DNA of 64,000 nt from Streptomyces sp. NBRC 110035 (GTDB lineage Bacteria; Actinomycetota; Actinomycetes; Streptomycetales; Streptomycetaceae). This document shows, piece by piece, positions 1 to 8,651 of the stretch (within the stretch, counting starts at the first letter, position 1; every line of letters begins with the position of its first letter). The notes beneath the pieces are model-generated. The model had not been told where the DNA came from, ran no database searches, and saw only the letters and a list, made by a program, of their open reading frames with translations. The DNA is taken from assembly GCF_000829695.1 (NCBI RefSeq), contig NZ_BBNN01000015.1, positions 248,001-312,000 on the forward strand, given 5' to 3'. The translations under genes and the position numbers were made by a program.

Positions 1-37
1 CGTACCCGGTCCGTACTCGGTCCGTACCCGGCGCGCC

Positions 38-3000
38 TCAGTTGGTGCCGATGCGGGCCAGCAGGTCGACGATCCTGTCCTGCACCTCGTCGCTCGTGGA
101 GCGTTCCGCGAGGAACAGCACCGTCTCGCCGGAGGCCAGCCGTGGCAGGTCCCCCTGGTCGACGGCGGCGGTGTAGACGACGAGCGGGGTGCGGGTGAGC
201 TGCCCGTTCGCCCGCAGCCAGTCGACGATCCCGGCCTGCTGACGGCGTACCTGCATCAGGTCCATCACCACCAGGTTCGGCCGGAACTGCCCCGCCAGCG
301 CCACCGCGTCCGCGTCACCCGCGGCCCGCGCGACCTGCATGCCGCGCCGTTCCAGCGTCCCGGTCAGCGCGAGCGCGATCTCCGCGTGCTCCTCGACCAG
401 CAGCACCCGCGGCGGATGCTGCTCGCTGTCCCGCGGCGCGAGGGCCTTCAGCAGTACCGCGGGATCGGCGCCGTAGGCGGCATCGCGCGAGGCCTGCCCC
501 AGCCCGGCCGTGACGAGCACCGGTACGTCGGCGGCCACCGCCGCCGTCCGCAGCGACTGGAGCGCCGTACGGGTGATCGGCCCGGTCAGCGGATCCACGA
601 ACAGCGCGGCGGGGAACGCCGCGATCTGGGCGTCGACCTCCTCGCGCGAGTGCACGATCACCGGCCGGTAGCCGCGGTCGCTCAGCGCCTGCTGCGTGGC
701 GACGTCCGGCGCGGGCCACACCAGCAGCCGGCGCGGGTTGTCCAAGGGCTCGGGCGGCAGTTCGTCGTCCATCGGCTGCGGACGAGGGGGGTCCGCCACC
801 TCGACGGCCCCGCCCGGACCGTCCAGCGGCTCGGGTCCCTCGGCCGCGTCCGCGTCCGGCGCTCCTATGGCGTACGAGCGTCCCGTGCCCTCGGTCGTGG
901 GCGTGAGCCGTGACTGGCCCGGCTGCCCCGGCTGCCCCGGCTGCCCTGGTTGACCGGCGATCGAGTGCTGGGGCTGTGACGGGGGCTGCGGCTGGGCCTG
1001 GGCCTGGGGCTGTGACGAGGGCTGCGGCTGAGGCTGTGGGGGCGCTGCCTGGGCCTGCCGCTGGGTGGGGGCGGAGCCGGTCGCCGCGTGCGGGTGCGCG
1101 CTCTGCTCCTGGCTCGTGGCCGGGTCGGGGCGCGTACCGAGCTTGCGGCGGCGGCCCGAGCCGCCCGGCTGATGCGGGGGAGGCGTGGCCGACGGCAGCG
1201 GCTGCTGGACCTGGGCGGCCTGCCGGGTGAACGGCACGCCCTGCCCCAGCGTGCGCACGCTGAACGCACGCCCCTGGGTCGAGTTCGGGTCCACCGGCAC
1301 CGACGGTGGACCCGTTTCGACGGGGAGCGGCTGGGCGACCCGCTGCGCGGGCGCCGCGTTCTCGGGAGGCAGCGGGGCGGCCGGTGCGGGCACAGGCGTC
1401 GGCATGCCGTTCGGCGGTACGGGAGTTCCGGCACCGGAGGTGTCACCGGGGGCGGGCCACGGAGGCTGCGCGGACGGGGTGCCCTGGGGCGGAGTTCCCT
1501 GACCGGGCGCGGCCTCGGCGGGCAGCGGCTGGGCCACGGCGGCGGGCTGCTCCGCGGCCGGGACGACGGGCTGCGCCTGGTCCTGTGCCGGGGGCTGCCC
1601 CTGGGGGGCGGGCGGTGGCGCTGCCGGCTGGGGCAGCGGCTGTCCGGCGGAGGCCGCCTGCGGCTGGTCGTGGGATGCCGGTGCCGGCATCTGTCCCGGG
1701 ACGGCGGCCGTGTGCCCCTGCCCCGTGATGCCCTGCGGCGGAACCGCCGACGGAACGGCCGACGGAACCGCCGACGGAACCGCCGACGGAACGGCCGACG
1801 GAACCGCCGACGGAACGGCCGCTCCCTGTGGGGCGGTCCCCTGCACCGGTGCGACCGGTACGGGAGCCGGCTGGGCGGCACCTCCGGCCGGAGCCCCCGG
1901 AGCCTGGACCGGAGCCCCCGGGGCCTGGACCTGAGCGGCCTGCGCCGGTGAAGGTGCCGCGTCCTGCTCGGCCGGCTGGGCGGCGGCCCGTCGTCGGCGG
2001 CCGGTCGGGGCACTGGTGGGGTGCGGCTGCGGAGGAGTGTGATCGTCGGGCTGGTCGTGCGGGACGGCGTCATGGCGCCCCCCGTCGATCAGCGCGTCCC
2101 CGGAAGCAGCCGGTCCGGGCACCGCCACGGGAGCCGGCCCCTGCGCGGGGCCCTGCTCCGGGCTCCGCCCGACCGCGCCGACAGCCCCGGCCTGTTCCTG
2201 GTCCCCCTGGTCCGCCTCGGCGGGCGGCAGGGCGAACACCGTACGGGGCGCGGCCTCCTGCGCCGCCGCCCGCTCGGTCGCCGCCGCAAGCGCACGCCGG
2301 CGTCGCCCGGCCCCCTGGGGCTGCTGCCCCTCCCCCTGGTCGGGCTCCTGCCCTTGCCCCTGGGAGGCACCGGCGGTCCCGTCCCCGCTGCCCACCGCGG
2401 GCAACGCGGGCGGCAGGGCGTGCTGCTCACCGGAGGCCTGCCGGGCACGCTGCCCCCCGGCGGGGACGGGTACGCCCTGCGGCGGTACGGTCCCGCCCAG
2501 CCCGGTGTTCGACGCGGCGGACCCCGCCGCGTACTCGGCGGCCATGACAACGGCGCCCTCGGACACTCCGGCCCCGGAGCCGATCGCGCCGACAGCCCCA
2601 CCCGCACCCGCACCTGCCCCCGGGACGACAGCGGCTGCAGCGGCCTCCGTGCCCTCGGCCGGCCGGCCGCGCCGCCGTCCGGTCCCGCCGGACGGCTGAG
2701 CCGGAGCCTGTACGGGCTCCGCGGCTTCCGCGGCCGCCCGGCGCCTGCGCCGGCCGGTGGGTGCCGTGGCGTCCGGGCCGGCGTCGGCTCCCGGCACCTC
2801 GCTGTCCAGGAACGCGTCCACCGAGGACCGTCGGGCCCTCCGCCGTCCGCCACCGGAACCCTGCTGACCGCCCGCCACAGCGGCGGCCTCCCCGGCCGGA
2901 GCCGCACCTGGCACGGCTCCCGGCACCGGTGCCACGCCCGGCTCCTCGGCCGCCGGCACTCCGGCGGGCAGCGCGAGCTGGGCAGGCGGCTGGCCTGCGG

Positions 3001-4672
3001 CGACGACACCCGCACCGGCCCCGATGGGCACCTCGAGGACGAACGCGCTGCCGCTCATCCCCGGTACCTCGTGCGTCTGCAGCACCCCGCCGTGCGCCCG
3101 TACGATCCCGCGCACGACCGGCTCGTGCACCGGGTCGCCGCCGCTGTACGGCCCGCGCACCTCGATGCGTACGACCTCGCCGCGCTGTGCCGCCGCGACC
3201 ACGACCGTGTTGTCCAGGTAACCGCCCGCCGACACGGGAGTGTTGCCGGTGGCGTCGACACCCGCGACATCCGCGACGAGGTGGGCGAGGGCAGTGGCGA
3301 GCAGCCGCGCGTCGACCTCGGCCTCGATGGGCGGCGCGTGCACGGCGAACTGCACCCGGCCGGGCCCGATGAGTTCCACGGCCCCGTCGACACCGGCGGC
3401 GACGACGGCGTCGAGCATCGCCTTCGTACGGGTGATCTTCTCCGTCCCGGAGTCGAGCCGCTGGAAGCCGAGGACGTTGTCGATGAGGGTGTTGATCCGG
3501 GAGTACCCGGCCGACAGGTGGTGGAGCACCTGGTTGGCCTCGGGCCACAGCTGTCCGGCGTCGTCGGCGGCCAGCGCGGCCAGGTCGCGGCGGAGTTCCT
3601 CCAGCGGGCTCCTGAGGGACTGCCCGAGCAGTGTCAGCAGCTGCTCGTGCCGGCCGGTGAGGGCCTCGAAGCGGTCCTTCTCCCGCTCGCCGAGCGCGGC
3701 GTACCGCTCCTCGTTCGCGGCGAGTTCCTCGGTGTGCGCCTCCTGCAGTTCCTCCAGCTCGCGGACGTGGTTCTGGCGCAGGGCGGTGAGCTCCGAGGCG
3801 TGCTCGTCGGCGAGCCGCTCCAGTTCCTCGGCGTGCTGCCGCTCGGCCGCTTCCTTCTCCTTGAGGAGCGTGTCGTACGGACGCCGGTCGGTGAAGGTCA
3901 TGACGGCGCCGACGAGCTGGTCGCCGTCGCGTACCGGCGCGGTCGTCAGGTCGACCGACACCTTGTCGCCGCTCTTGGAGTACAGCACCTGCCCGCGCAC
4001 CCGGTGCTTGCGTCCGGAGCGCAGGGTGTCGGCGAGCGGGGACTCGCCGTACGGGAACGGGGAGCCGTCGGCGCGCGAGTGGAGGACGAGGGTGTGCAGC
4101 TCACGTCCGCCGAGGTCGCTGGCGCGGTAGCCCAGTATCTGGGCGGCGGCCGGGTTGACGAGGACGATCCGCCCGTCGGTGTCCGTCCCGACGACGCCCT
4201 CGGCGGCGGCCCGCAGGATCATCTCGGTCTGCCGTTGCGAACGTGCCAGCTCGGCCTCGGTGTCCACGGTGCCGGACAGATCGCGTACGACGAGCATCAG
4301 CAGTTCGTCGCCGGTGTAGCCGTAATTGTCGTAGGCCTGTTGGCCGGTCTCCAGATTCGCACTGGTGACCTCGACCGGGAACTCGGTTCCGTCGGTCCGC
4401 CGGGCGACCATCCGCGTCGGCTTGGTACGGGCCCGCGGGTCGATGTGGTCGGGCCGGCGCATGGAGCCGGGGATGAGCTTGGAGTCGAACTCGGGCAGCA
4501 GGTCGAGCAGCCCGCGCCCCACCAGCGCCGTGCCCGGGGTCTCGAAGGCCTCGAGGGCGATGCTGTTGGCGTTGACGACCGTCCCGTTGGCGTTGACCAG
4601 CACCAAGGCGTCCGGAAGCGCGTCCAGTATGGCTGCGAGGCGAGCAGTGCCTCGGGATGGCCTGCTGCTCAC
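38..4672 (-). CDS. Giant PAS protein with degenerate hybrid-kinase architecture
   Basis: About 1544 residues if read from the GTG at 4672, which has a good AGGAAGGA ribosome site; a TTG at 4726 is in frame but has no such site. Two PAS domains (about residues 10-115 and 145-245) are followed by a Glu-rich coiled coil (about 265-345). A dimerisation helix resembles HisKA but reads GQSLRSPL where kinases have SHELRTPL, so the phosphoacceptor His is Gln. The following ATPase-like fold lacks clear N and G boxes. A roughly 700-residue Pro/Gln/Ala-rich disordered linker with scattered GRRRR motifs leads to two receiver-like domains (about 1314-1544). The last one keeps VVMDLM, with the presumed phospho-Asp, but lacks the conserved Lys. 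It is probably a signalling scaffold or pseudokinase; the partner is unknown. Confidence 0.8.
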   Translation of the reverse strand: MSSRPSRGTARLAAILDALPDALVLVNANGTVVNANSIALEAFETPGTALVGRGLLDLLPEFDSKLIPGSMRRPDHIDPRARTKPTRMVARRTDGTEFPVEVTSANLETGQQAYDNYGYTGDELLMLVVRDLSGTVDTEAELARSQRQTEMILRAAAEGVVGTDTDGRIVLVNPAAAQILGYRASDLGGRELHTLVLHSRADGSPFPYGESPLADTLRSGRKHRVRGQVLYSKSGDKVSVDLTTAPVRDGDQLVGAVMTFTDRRPYDTLLKEKEAAERQHAEELERLADEHASELTALRQNHVRELEELQEAHTEELAANEERYAALGEREKDRFEALTGRHEQLLTLLGQSLRSPLEELRRDLAALAADDAGQLWPEANQVLHHLSAGYSRINTLIDNVLGFQRLDSGTEKITRTKAMLDAVVAAGVDGAVELIGPGRVQFAVHAPPIEAEVDARLLATALAHLVADVAGVDATGNTPVSAGGYLDNTVVVAAAQRGEVVRIEVRGPYSGGDPVHEPVVRGIVRAHGGVLQTHEVPGMSGSAFVLEVPIGAGAGVVAAGQPPAQLALPAGVPAAEEPGVAPVPGAVPGAAPAGEAAAVAGGQQGSGGGRRRARRSSVDAFLDSEVPGADAGPDATAPTGRRRRRAAAEAAEPVQAPAQPSGGTGRRRGRPAEGTEAAAAAVVPGAGAGAGGAVGAIGSGAGVSEGAVVMAAEYAAGSAASNTGLGGTVPPQGVPVPAGGQRARQASGEQHALPPALPAVGSGDGTAGASQGQGQEPDQGEGQQPQGAGRRRRALAAATERAAAQEAAPRTVFALPPAEADQGDQEQAGAVGAVGRSPEQGPAQGPAPVAVPGPAASGDALIDGGRHDAVPHDQPDDHTPPQPHPTSAPTGRRRRAAAQPAEQDAAPSPAQAAQVQAPGAPVQAPGAPAGGAAQPAPVPVAPVQGTAPQGAAVPSAVPSAVPSAVPSAVPSAVPSAVPPQGITGQGHTAAVPGQMPAPASHDQPQAASAGQPLPQPAAPPPAPQGQPPAQDQAQPVVPAAEQPAAVAQPLPAEAAPGQGTPPQGTPSAQPPWPAPGDTSGAGTPVPPNGMPTPVPAPAAPLPPENAAPAQRVAQPLPVETGPPSVPVDPNSTQGRAFSVRTLGQGVPFTRQAAQVQQPLPSATPPPHQPGGSGRRRKLGTRPDPATSQEQSAHPHAATGSAPTQRQAQAAPPQPQPQPSSQPQAQAQPQPPSQPQHSIAGQPGQPGQPGQPGQSRLTPTTEGTGRSYAIGAPDADAAEGPEPLDGPGGAVEVADPPRPQPMDDELPPEPLDNPRRLLVWPAPDVATQQALSDRGYRPVIVHSREEVDAQIAAFPAALFVDPLTGPITRTALQSLRTAAVAADVPVLVTAGLGQASRDAAYGADPAVLLKALAPRDSEQHPPRVLLVEEHAEIALALTGTLERRGMQVARAAGDADAVALAGQFRPNLVVMDLMQVRRQQAGIVDWLRANGQLTRTPLVVYTAAVDQGDLPRLASGETVLFLAERSTSDEVQDRIVDLLARIGTN
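1740..1822. repeat. 12-bp tandem repeat coding for PSAV units
   Basis: About seven copies of a 12-base unit, GGAACSGCCGAC, lie in frame in the disordered linker of the giant PAS protein and give a run of Pro-Ser-Ala-Val repeats on the minus strand. Copy number could vary between strains without breaking the frame. Confidence 0.85.
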
Positions 4673-5066
4673 GAGACGCTTCCTTCCTGTTCCGCTGCGT
4701 GCCGACCGGCCGGGCCATCTTGCCAACCGGCCCTCAACGTGTCACGCGAGGGAGTCTAAGGGCTGGGGTTGCGCTCGCGACGCCGGATGAGACCGAGGTC
4801 GCACGTAACGTGACGGTGATGTAACGCCTCCGCCGCCCGTCACCGGCCACGGCCCGGCCCGCCGCGCCCCGAACCGTTGCGGGACCTCCACGTGGTCCGG
4901 CCTGCCCGGTGACGGCGACGACGCGCCCGCCACGCGCCCGCCGGAAGAGCTTTGCTCTGCGGCCGTCGCGCCTAGTACCGTAGGGGGCGATTGGTGACAC
5001 CACGCAGGACTGTGTCATCATCGGCACGCACCACTGAACCGCGCTCGCGCGAGGGATGTCGTGCAC
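4673..5066. other. Intergenic region before the tRNA pair
   Basis: No gene is seen. TTGGTG at 4991 followed 16 bases later by TGTCAT at 5013 is a possible tRNA promoter, about 50 bases before the tRNA-Ser 5' end. This is weak evidence. Confidence 0.35.
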
Positions 5067-5157
5067 GGAGGCGTCGCCTAGTCCGGTCTATGGCGCCGCA
5101 CTGCTAATGCGGTTTGGGCCTTAAAGCCCATCGAGGGTTCAAATCCCTCCGCCTCCG
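5067..5157 (+). tRNA. tRNA-Ser(GCT)
   Basis: Class II tRNA with acceptor stem GGAGGCG/CGCCTCC, anticodon stem CCGCA/TGCGG around loop CTGCTAA (anticodon GCT at 5103-5105), a long variable arm and T-arm GAGGG-TTCAAAT-CCCTC. The discriminator base is G5157 and CCA is not fully encoded. Confidence 0.97.
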
Positions 5158-5167
5158 CACCGATTGT

Positions 5168-5196
5168 GAAGCCCCGGCCCATCCGGCCGGGGCTTC
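5168..5196 (+). terminator. Terminator after tRNA-Ser
   Basis: A perfect 12-bp stem (5168-5179 with 5185-5196) around a 5-base loop lies directly after the tRNA. Confidence 0.85.
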
Positions 5197-5346
5197 GTCG
5201 TGTGTCCGTCCCGAACTGCTGTCTTCGCAGGTCGCAAGGGGTGAGCCAAACGGATTTCACATGGCGGCGGCGGTCATGTAATGTTCTTCCTGTCGCCGCG
5301 AGCGAGCCCGCAGAGGGCCGGGAGCGGCGAGAAAACTGAAAAACAC

Positions 5347-5419
5347 GCACTCGTAGCTTAACGGATAGAGCATCTGACTACGGATCAGAAGGTTGCAGGT
5401 TCGAATCCTGCCGAGTGCA
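5347..5419 (+). tRNA. tRNA-Arg(ACG)
   Basis: Acceptor stem GCACTCG/CGAGTGC, anticodon stem TCTGA/TCAGA around CTACGGA (anticodon ACG at 5380-5382) and T-arm GCAGG-TTCGAAT-CCTGC. It reads CGN arginine codons after deamination of A34, and tadA, the enzyme for that reaction, lies later in this window. Confidence 0.97.
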
Positions 5420-5425
5420 CACGGA

Positions 5426-5460
5426 CAAGAGCCCCGCCGGTTGAACCGGCGGGGCTCTTG
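5426..5460 (+). terminator. Terminator after tRNA-Arg
   Basis: A perfect 16-bp stem (5426-5441 with 5445-5460) with a 3-base loop lies between the tRNA and the convergent ion-channel gene. It could serve both directions. Confidence 0.85.
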
Positions 5461-5485
5461 CGTGCGGGGAACGGGACCGGACGGA

Positions 5486-6031
5486 TCAGGTTTTGTGCTC
5501 GTGGTCGGTTCTGCGGCGGAGGAGCGTGGTCTGGAGTTGGCGGCTCAGGGCGGTGGCCGCCGCGGTGAGGAAGACGAAGGTGTAGAAGATCTGGAGGATG
5601 GCGACCAGGCGGGCCGCCTGGCCGTGGGGGGTGATGTCTCCGTAGCCGATGGTGGCGAGGGTGACCAGCGTGAAGTAGAGGGCGTCCAGACGGGTGTCGA
5701 GGCCGATGAGTTCGCCGGGGTGCTGGGCCAGGGCCTGGTAGGTCGTCGCGAAGACCAGGATGGACAGGCACATCAGCAGGGGGATGACCAGTCCGGGCCG
5801 GGCGTGCGGGTGGCCGAGCAGGACGTGGCCGATCTGCTGGAGCAGCAGGGCGGCGATGACCCCCAGGGACAGGCCGAAGAGGGTCCAGCTCAGGCCGGGC
5901 TGGCGGGGACCCAGATGGTCGAGGGGGAGCAGGAAGTAGGCGGTGACCAGACCGGCCGCGCCGGCCGTCTGGGCGAGCCGGCGCCACAGTCTGCTCGCTG
6001 CCGTGGGGGGTTTCTTCTCGCTGTTTTCCAT
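5486..6031 (-). CDS. Potassium channel family membrane protein (Ion_trans_2)
   Basis: 181 residues with about four hydrophobic segments. The last two flank a pore loop carrying the K+ selectivity filter TIGYGD (around residue 133), the hallmark of two-TM-type potassium channels. Two further helices precede the pore unit, and there is no visible RCK or cyclic-nucleotide domain, so gating is not evident. The start is ATG at 6031 with a weak upstream ribosome site. The small membrane-protein gene lies 30 bases upstream on the same strand, so the two may be co-transcribed. Confidence 0.85.
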   Translation of the reverse strand: MENSEKKPPTAASRLWRRLAQTAGAAGLVTAYFLLPLDHLGPRQPGLSWTLFGLSLGVIAALLLQQIGHVLLGHPHARPGLVIPLLMCLSILVFATTYQALAQHPGELIGLDTRLDALYFTLVTLATIGYGDITPHGQAARLVAILQIFYTFVFLTAAATALSRQLQTTLLRRRTDHEHKT

Positions 6032-6061
6032 GGGGTGGGGAGGATGCCCGGAGGGGTGTTC

Positions 6062-6496
6062 CTAGGTCGGGGGCGTCGTCTCGCGGCGTGGTGAGCACAG
6101 GGCCCAGATGATGAAGCCGTCGATGACGATGAGGACGATCGACCAGACCGGCGCGTAGGGCAGCCACACGAAGTTGGCGATCATGCTCATGCCGGCCAGC
6201 GCGATGCCCGTGACGCGGGCCCAGACCGCCCCGCTGAACAGGGCGAGCCCGGCGGCCAGGACGAGGGCGCCGAGGATCAGGTGCACCCAGCCCCAGCCGG
6301 TCAGGCTGAACGCGTAGGTGAAGTTGCTGGTGGTGACGAAGACGTCGTCCTCGGCGATGGCCGCGATGCCCTGGAAGATCGCCATGATCCCGCCGAAGGT
6401 CATCAGTACCGCCGCGGCCGCTGTCCAGCTCGTCGCCCAGGCACTGCGCGGCTCCCAGCCGGCCCGGTGGTGCGTTCCGCCGACATTGCTAGCCAT
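6062..6496 (-). CDS. Small four-helix membrane protein (DUF7144-like)
   Basis: 144 residues with four predicted membrane helices and a short hydrophilic tail at each end. It resembles the conserved actinobacterial DUF7144 membrane family, whose function is unknown. ATG at 6496 is chosen because GGAAGG lies 10 bases upstream; a longer open frame from 6673 would add 59 residues with no membrane or family character. It sits upstream of the K+ channel gene in the same orientation. Confidence 0.75.
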   Translation of the reverse strand: MASNVGGTHHRAGWEPRSAWATSWTAAAAVLMTFGGIMAIFQGIAAIAEDDVFVTTSNFTYAFSLTGWGWVHLILGALVLAAGLALFSGAVWARVTGIALAGMSMIANFVWLPYAPVWSIVLIVIDGFIIWALCSPRRETTPPT

Positions 6497-6666
6497 GTGC
6501 TCGCCCTTCCGGCTGTCCCCGAGCGGGTCCCGAGTGGGCGCCGAGGTGCACGGCGCCTCCTCCAGGTTTGCACCACGGGGGGTGCTCGGCACCTCGGCAC
6601 CTCGGTGCGGACGGGCTGGGAGTGGAAGCGGGGCGTTGTCGGTGCCAGCCTCTACTCTCGTCGGAG

Positions 6667-7602
6667 ATGGCACGGGTATGGAGGTGCTCGGGGCTGCGCT
6701 GGTCGGCGGACGGTCCCGTGCTGGTGTGGGAGGGCGGGCGGCGCACCGCGCTGCCCTGGGGGAAACGGGTGGCCTTCGCGGTCGGGGAGAGGAGCGTACG
6801 GACCTGTGTCGGGGCGCGGGGGCACACGTGTCCGCTCGGCGCGGTGGTGTCGGCGCGGAGTACGGGGGCGCGCTGCGAGGAGTGCGCGCGGCTGGACCGG
6901 GCGCACTCCGTGGCCGCCGACACCGTTGCGGACGATCCGCGGCCGTACCGGGTGTACCTGGCGTGGTTCGGGCCGGGGACGGTCAAGGTCGGGATCACCG
7001 GGGTGGCCCGGGGCCCGGCGCGTTTGCTGGAGCAGGGCGCGGTCTGCTTCAGCTGGCTGGGGACCGGGCCGCTGATGGCGGCCCGGCGTACCGAGGCGCT
7101 GCTGAGCGCCGCGCTCCGGGTGCCCGACCGGATTCCGTACGCCGACAAGCGTGCGGTGCGGGCGGTGCTTTTGGACACGGAGGGGGAGCGCGCGGCCGAG
7201 CTTGCGGAGTTGCATGACCGGGCGGGCGCTCTGCCCGGGTGGCCCGAGTCGCTGGCCCGGGAGCCTTTCCGGCCCGTCGATCATGTGCGGGTGTTCGGGC
7301 TGGCGGGGGCGTCGGCCGTGTCGGGGGAGGTGAGCGAGCTGGTCGCCGGGGGTGCGGTGAGCGGGGAGCTGGTGGCCGCGGCGGGACCGGATCTGCATCT
7401 GCGTGTCGTGCCGGCGGGCGGGGAGCGGGCCGACGTCGTGGTGCTCGACACGCGGTTGCTGGGCGGGTGGGGGCTCGTGCCGGGTGGGGGGCGGGCGTTC
7501 GATCTTCCGGTGAGGCATCCGAAGGGAACGAAGGGAACGAAGGGCGTCGGAGGGGCGAGGGGGGACGGCGAAGGGGCGGGGGTGCAGGACGGGTTGTTCT
7601 GA
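6667..7602 (+). CDS. DUF2797 family protein
   Basis: 311 residues. The N-terminal half has a zinc-finger-like cysteine pattern (HTCPLG, then CEECARLD), followed by a region resembling UvrC/GIY-YIG-like folds (YRVYLAWFGPGTVKVGIT), as is known for the DUF2797 family. No experimental role is known to me. The tail is low-complexity and contains a GTKGTKG repeat. The start is ATG at 6667, close behind a GGAG; the longer open frame to 6568 looks non-coding. Confidence 0.75.
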   Translation: MARVWRCSGLRWSADGPVLVWEGGRRTALPWGKRVAFAVGERSVRTCVGARGHTCPLGAVVSARSTGARCEECARLDRAHSVAADTVADDPRPYRVYLAWFGPGTVKVGITGVARGPARLLEQGAVCFSWLGTGPLMAARRTEALLSAALRVPDRIPYADKRAVRAVLLDTEGERAAELAELHDRAGALPGWPESLAREPFRPVDHVRVFGLAGASAVSGEVSELVAGGAVSGELVAAAGPDLHLRVVPAGGERADVVVLDTRLLGGWGLVPGGGRAFDLPVRHPKGTKGTKGVGGARGDGEGAGVQDGLF

Positions 7603-7910
7603 TGCGGACCGGTGCCTGCGGCCGGGCTCGGGCCGGCGTGGCTGCGGGCGGTGTGCCACGACAGCGCGGCCCGCCTCTTTGGACTGCGGGAGAACGACAA
7701 CGGAAGCGGGAGAGGGCGCGGGCGCGCCGGTCTCGGAGGCAGTGCCGGCCTCGCCGCCGGCACCGGCTGAAACGCGTGCTCCCCCGCCGTGCACCGGGCG
7801 TGCTCCCCCGCCGTGCACCGGGCGTGCTCCCCCGCCGTGCACCGGGATTCTCAGGGAAAACACAGATTTACGAAAGGGCGCTCTCAGAGGTTCCCGCGAG
7901 GGTGTGGAGC
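7603..7910. other. Intergenic region before the two-component operon
   Basis: 308 bases with no convincing gene. The only structure seen is the triple 24-bp repeat listed separately, about 65 bases before the response-regulator start. Confidence 0.6.
7775..7846. repeat. Three perfect 24-bp tandem repeats
   Basis: Units at 7775-7798, 7799-7822 and 7823-7846 are identical and begin CGTGCTCCCCCGCC. Each contains GTGC...GCAC arms. The array lies 65 bases upstream of the response-regulator start, so it may be a regulator-binding array or a slippage product. Confidence 0.9.
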
Positions 7911-8651
7911 ATGACCACGACCTCGCCCCAGGGGCGCACCGAACTGCTGAGGCCGGACGGGAGCCCCGTCCGCGTGCTGGTGGTGGACGACGAGCAGTCG
8001 ATCACCGAACTGCTGTCCATGGCCCTGCGTTACGAGGGCTGGCAGATCCGCAGCGAGGGGGACGGCCAGGGCGCCGTCCGGGCCGCGCGCGAGTTCCGGC
8101 CCGATGCCGTCGTCCTGGACATGATGCTGCCGGACATGGACGGGCTGTCCGTGCTCGGGCGGCTGCGCCGTGAGCACCAGGACGTGCCCGTCCTGTTCCT
8201 CACCGCCAAGGACGCGGTCGAGGACCGTATCGCGGGCCTGACCGCCGGCGGCGACGATTACGTGACCAAGCCGTTCAGCCTGGAGGAGGTCGTCGCGCGG
8301 CTGCGCGGGCTGATCCGGCGTTCCGGCGCAGCCGACCGCCGGTCCGAGTCCCTGCTGGTCGTCGGCGACCTCACGCTGGACGAGGACAGCCACGACGTGA
8401 CCCGGGGCGGGGTGGGCATCTACCTCACCGCCACCGAGTTCGAACTGTTGCGCTACCTGATGCGCAATCCGCGGCGCGTGCTCAGCAAGGCGCAGATCCT
8501 CGACCGGGTGTGGTCCTACGACTTCGGCGGGCAGGCGAACGTCGTCGAGCTGTACATCTCGTATCTGCGCCGGAAGATCGACGCCGGCCGGGAGCCGATG
8601 ATCCACACCCGGCGCGGTGCCGGATACCTGATCAAGCCCGCGGTGTCGTGA
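7911..8651 (+). CDS. OmpR/PhoB-family response regulator
   Basis: 246 residues. The receiver domain (about 18-135) has the DDE acidic pocket (VLVVDDE), the phospho-Asp in VVLDMMLPDMDG and the conserved Lys in YVTKPF. The C-terminal winged helix (about 150-244) has the typical LTATEFELLRYL and VVELYISYLRRKI elements. The start is ATG at 7911 with GGAG 7 bases upstream. Its stop overlaps the histidine-kinase GTG start, so the two are translationally coupled and form a cognate pair. Confidence 0.93.
   Translation: MTTTSPQGRTELLRPDGSPVRVLVVDDEQSITELLSMALRYEGWQIRSEGDGQGAVRAAREFRPDAVVLDMMLPDMDGLSVLGRLRREHQDVPVLFLTAKDAVEDRIAGLTAGGDDYVTKPFSLEEVVARLRGLIRRSGAADRRSESLLVVGDLTLDEDSHDVTRGGVGIYLTATEFELLRYLMRNPRRVLSKAQILDRVWSYDFGGQANVVELYISYLRRKIDAGREPMIHTRRGAGYLIKPAVS

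Noticed and set aside
4670..4726. TTG at 4726 as start of the PAS protein
   Set aside because: GTG at 4672 has a much better ribosome site, and the extra 18 residues are basic and non-conserved in character.
2021..4759. A 912-codon open frame on the plus strand
   Set aside because: It is antisense to the PAS protein. In 70%-plus GC DNA the complementary frame stays open by codon bias, and its product has no domain or ribosome site.
7775..7846. Possible CRISPR-like array
   Set aside because: The three 24-base units are directly adjacent with no spacers, and no cas genes are present.
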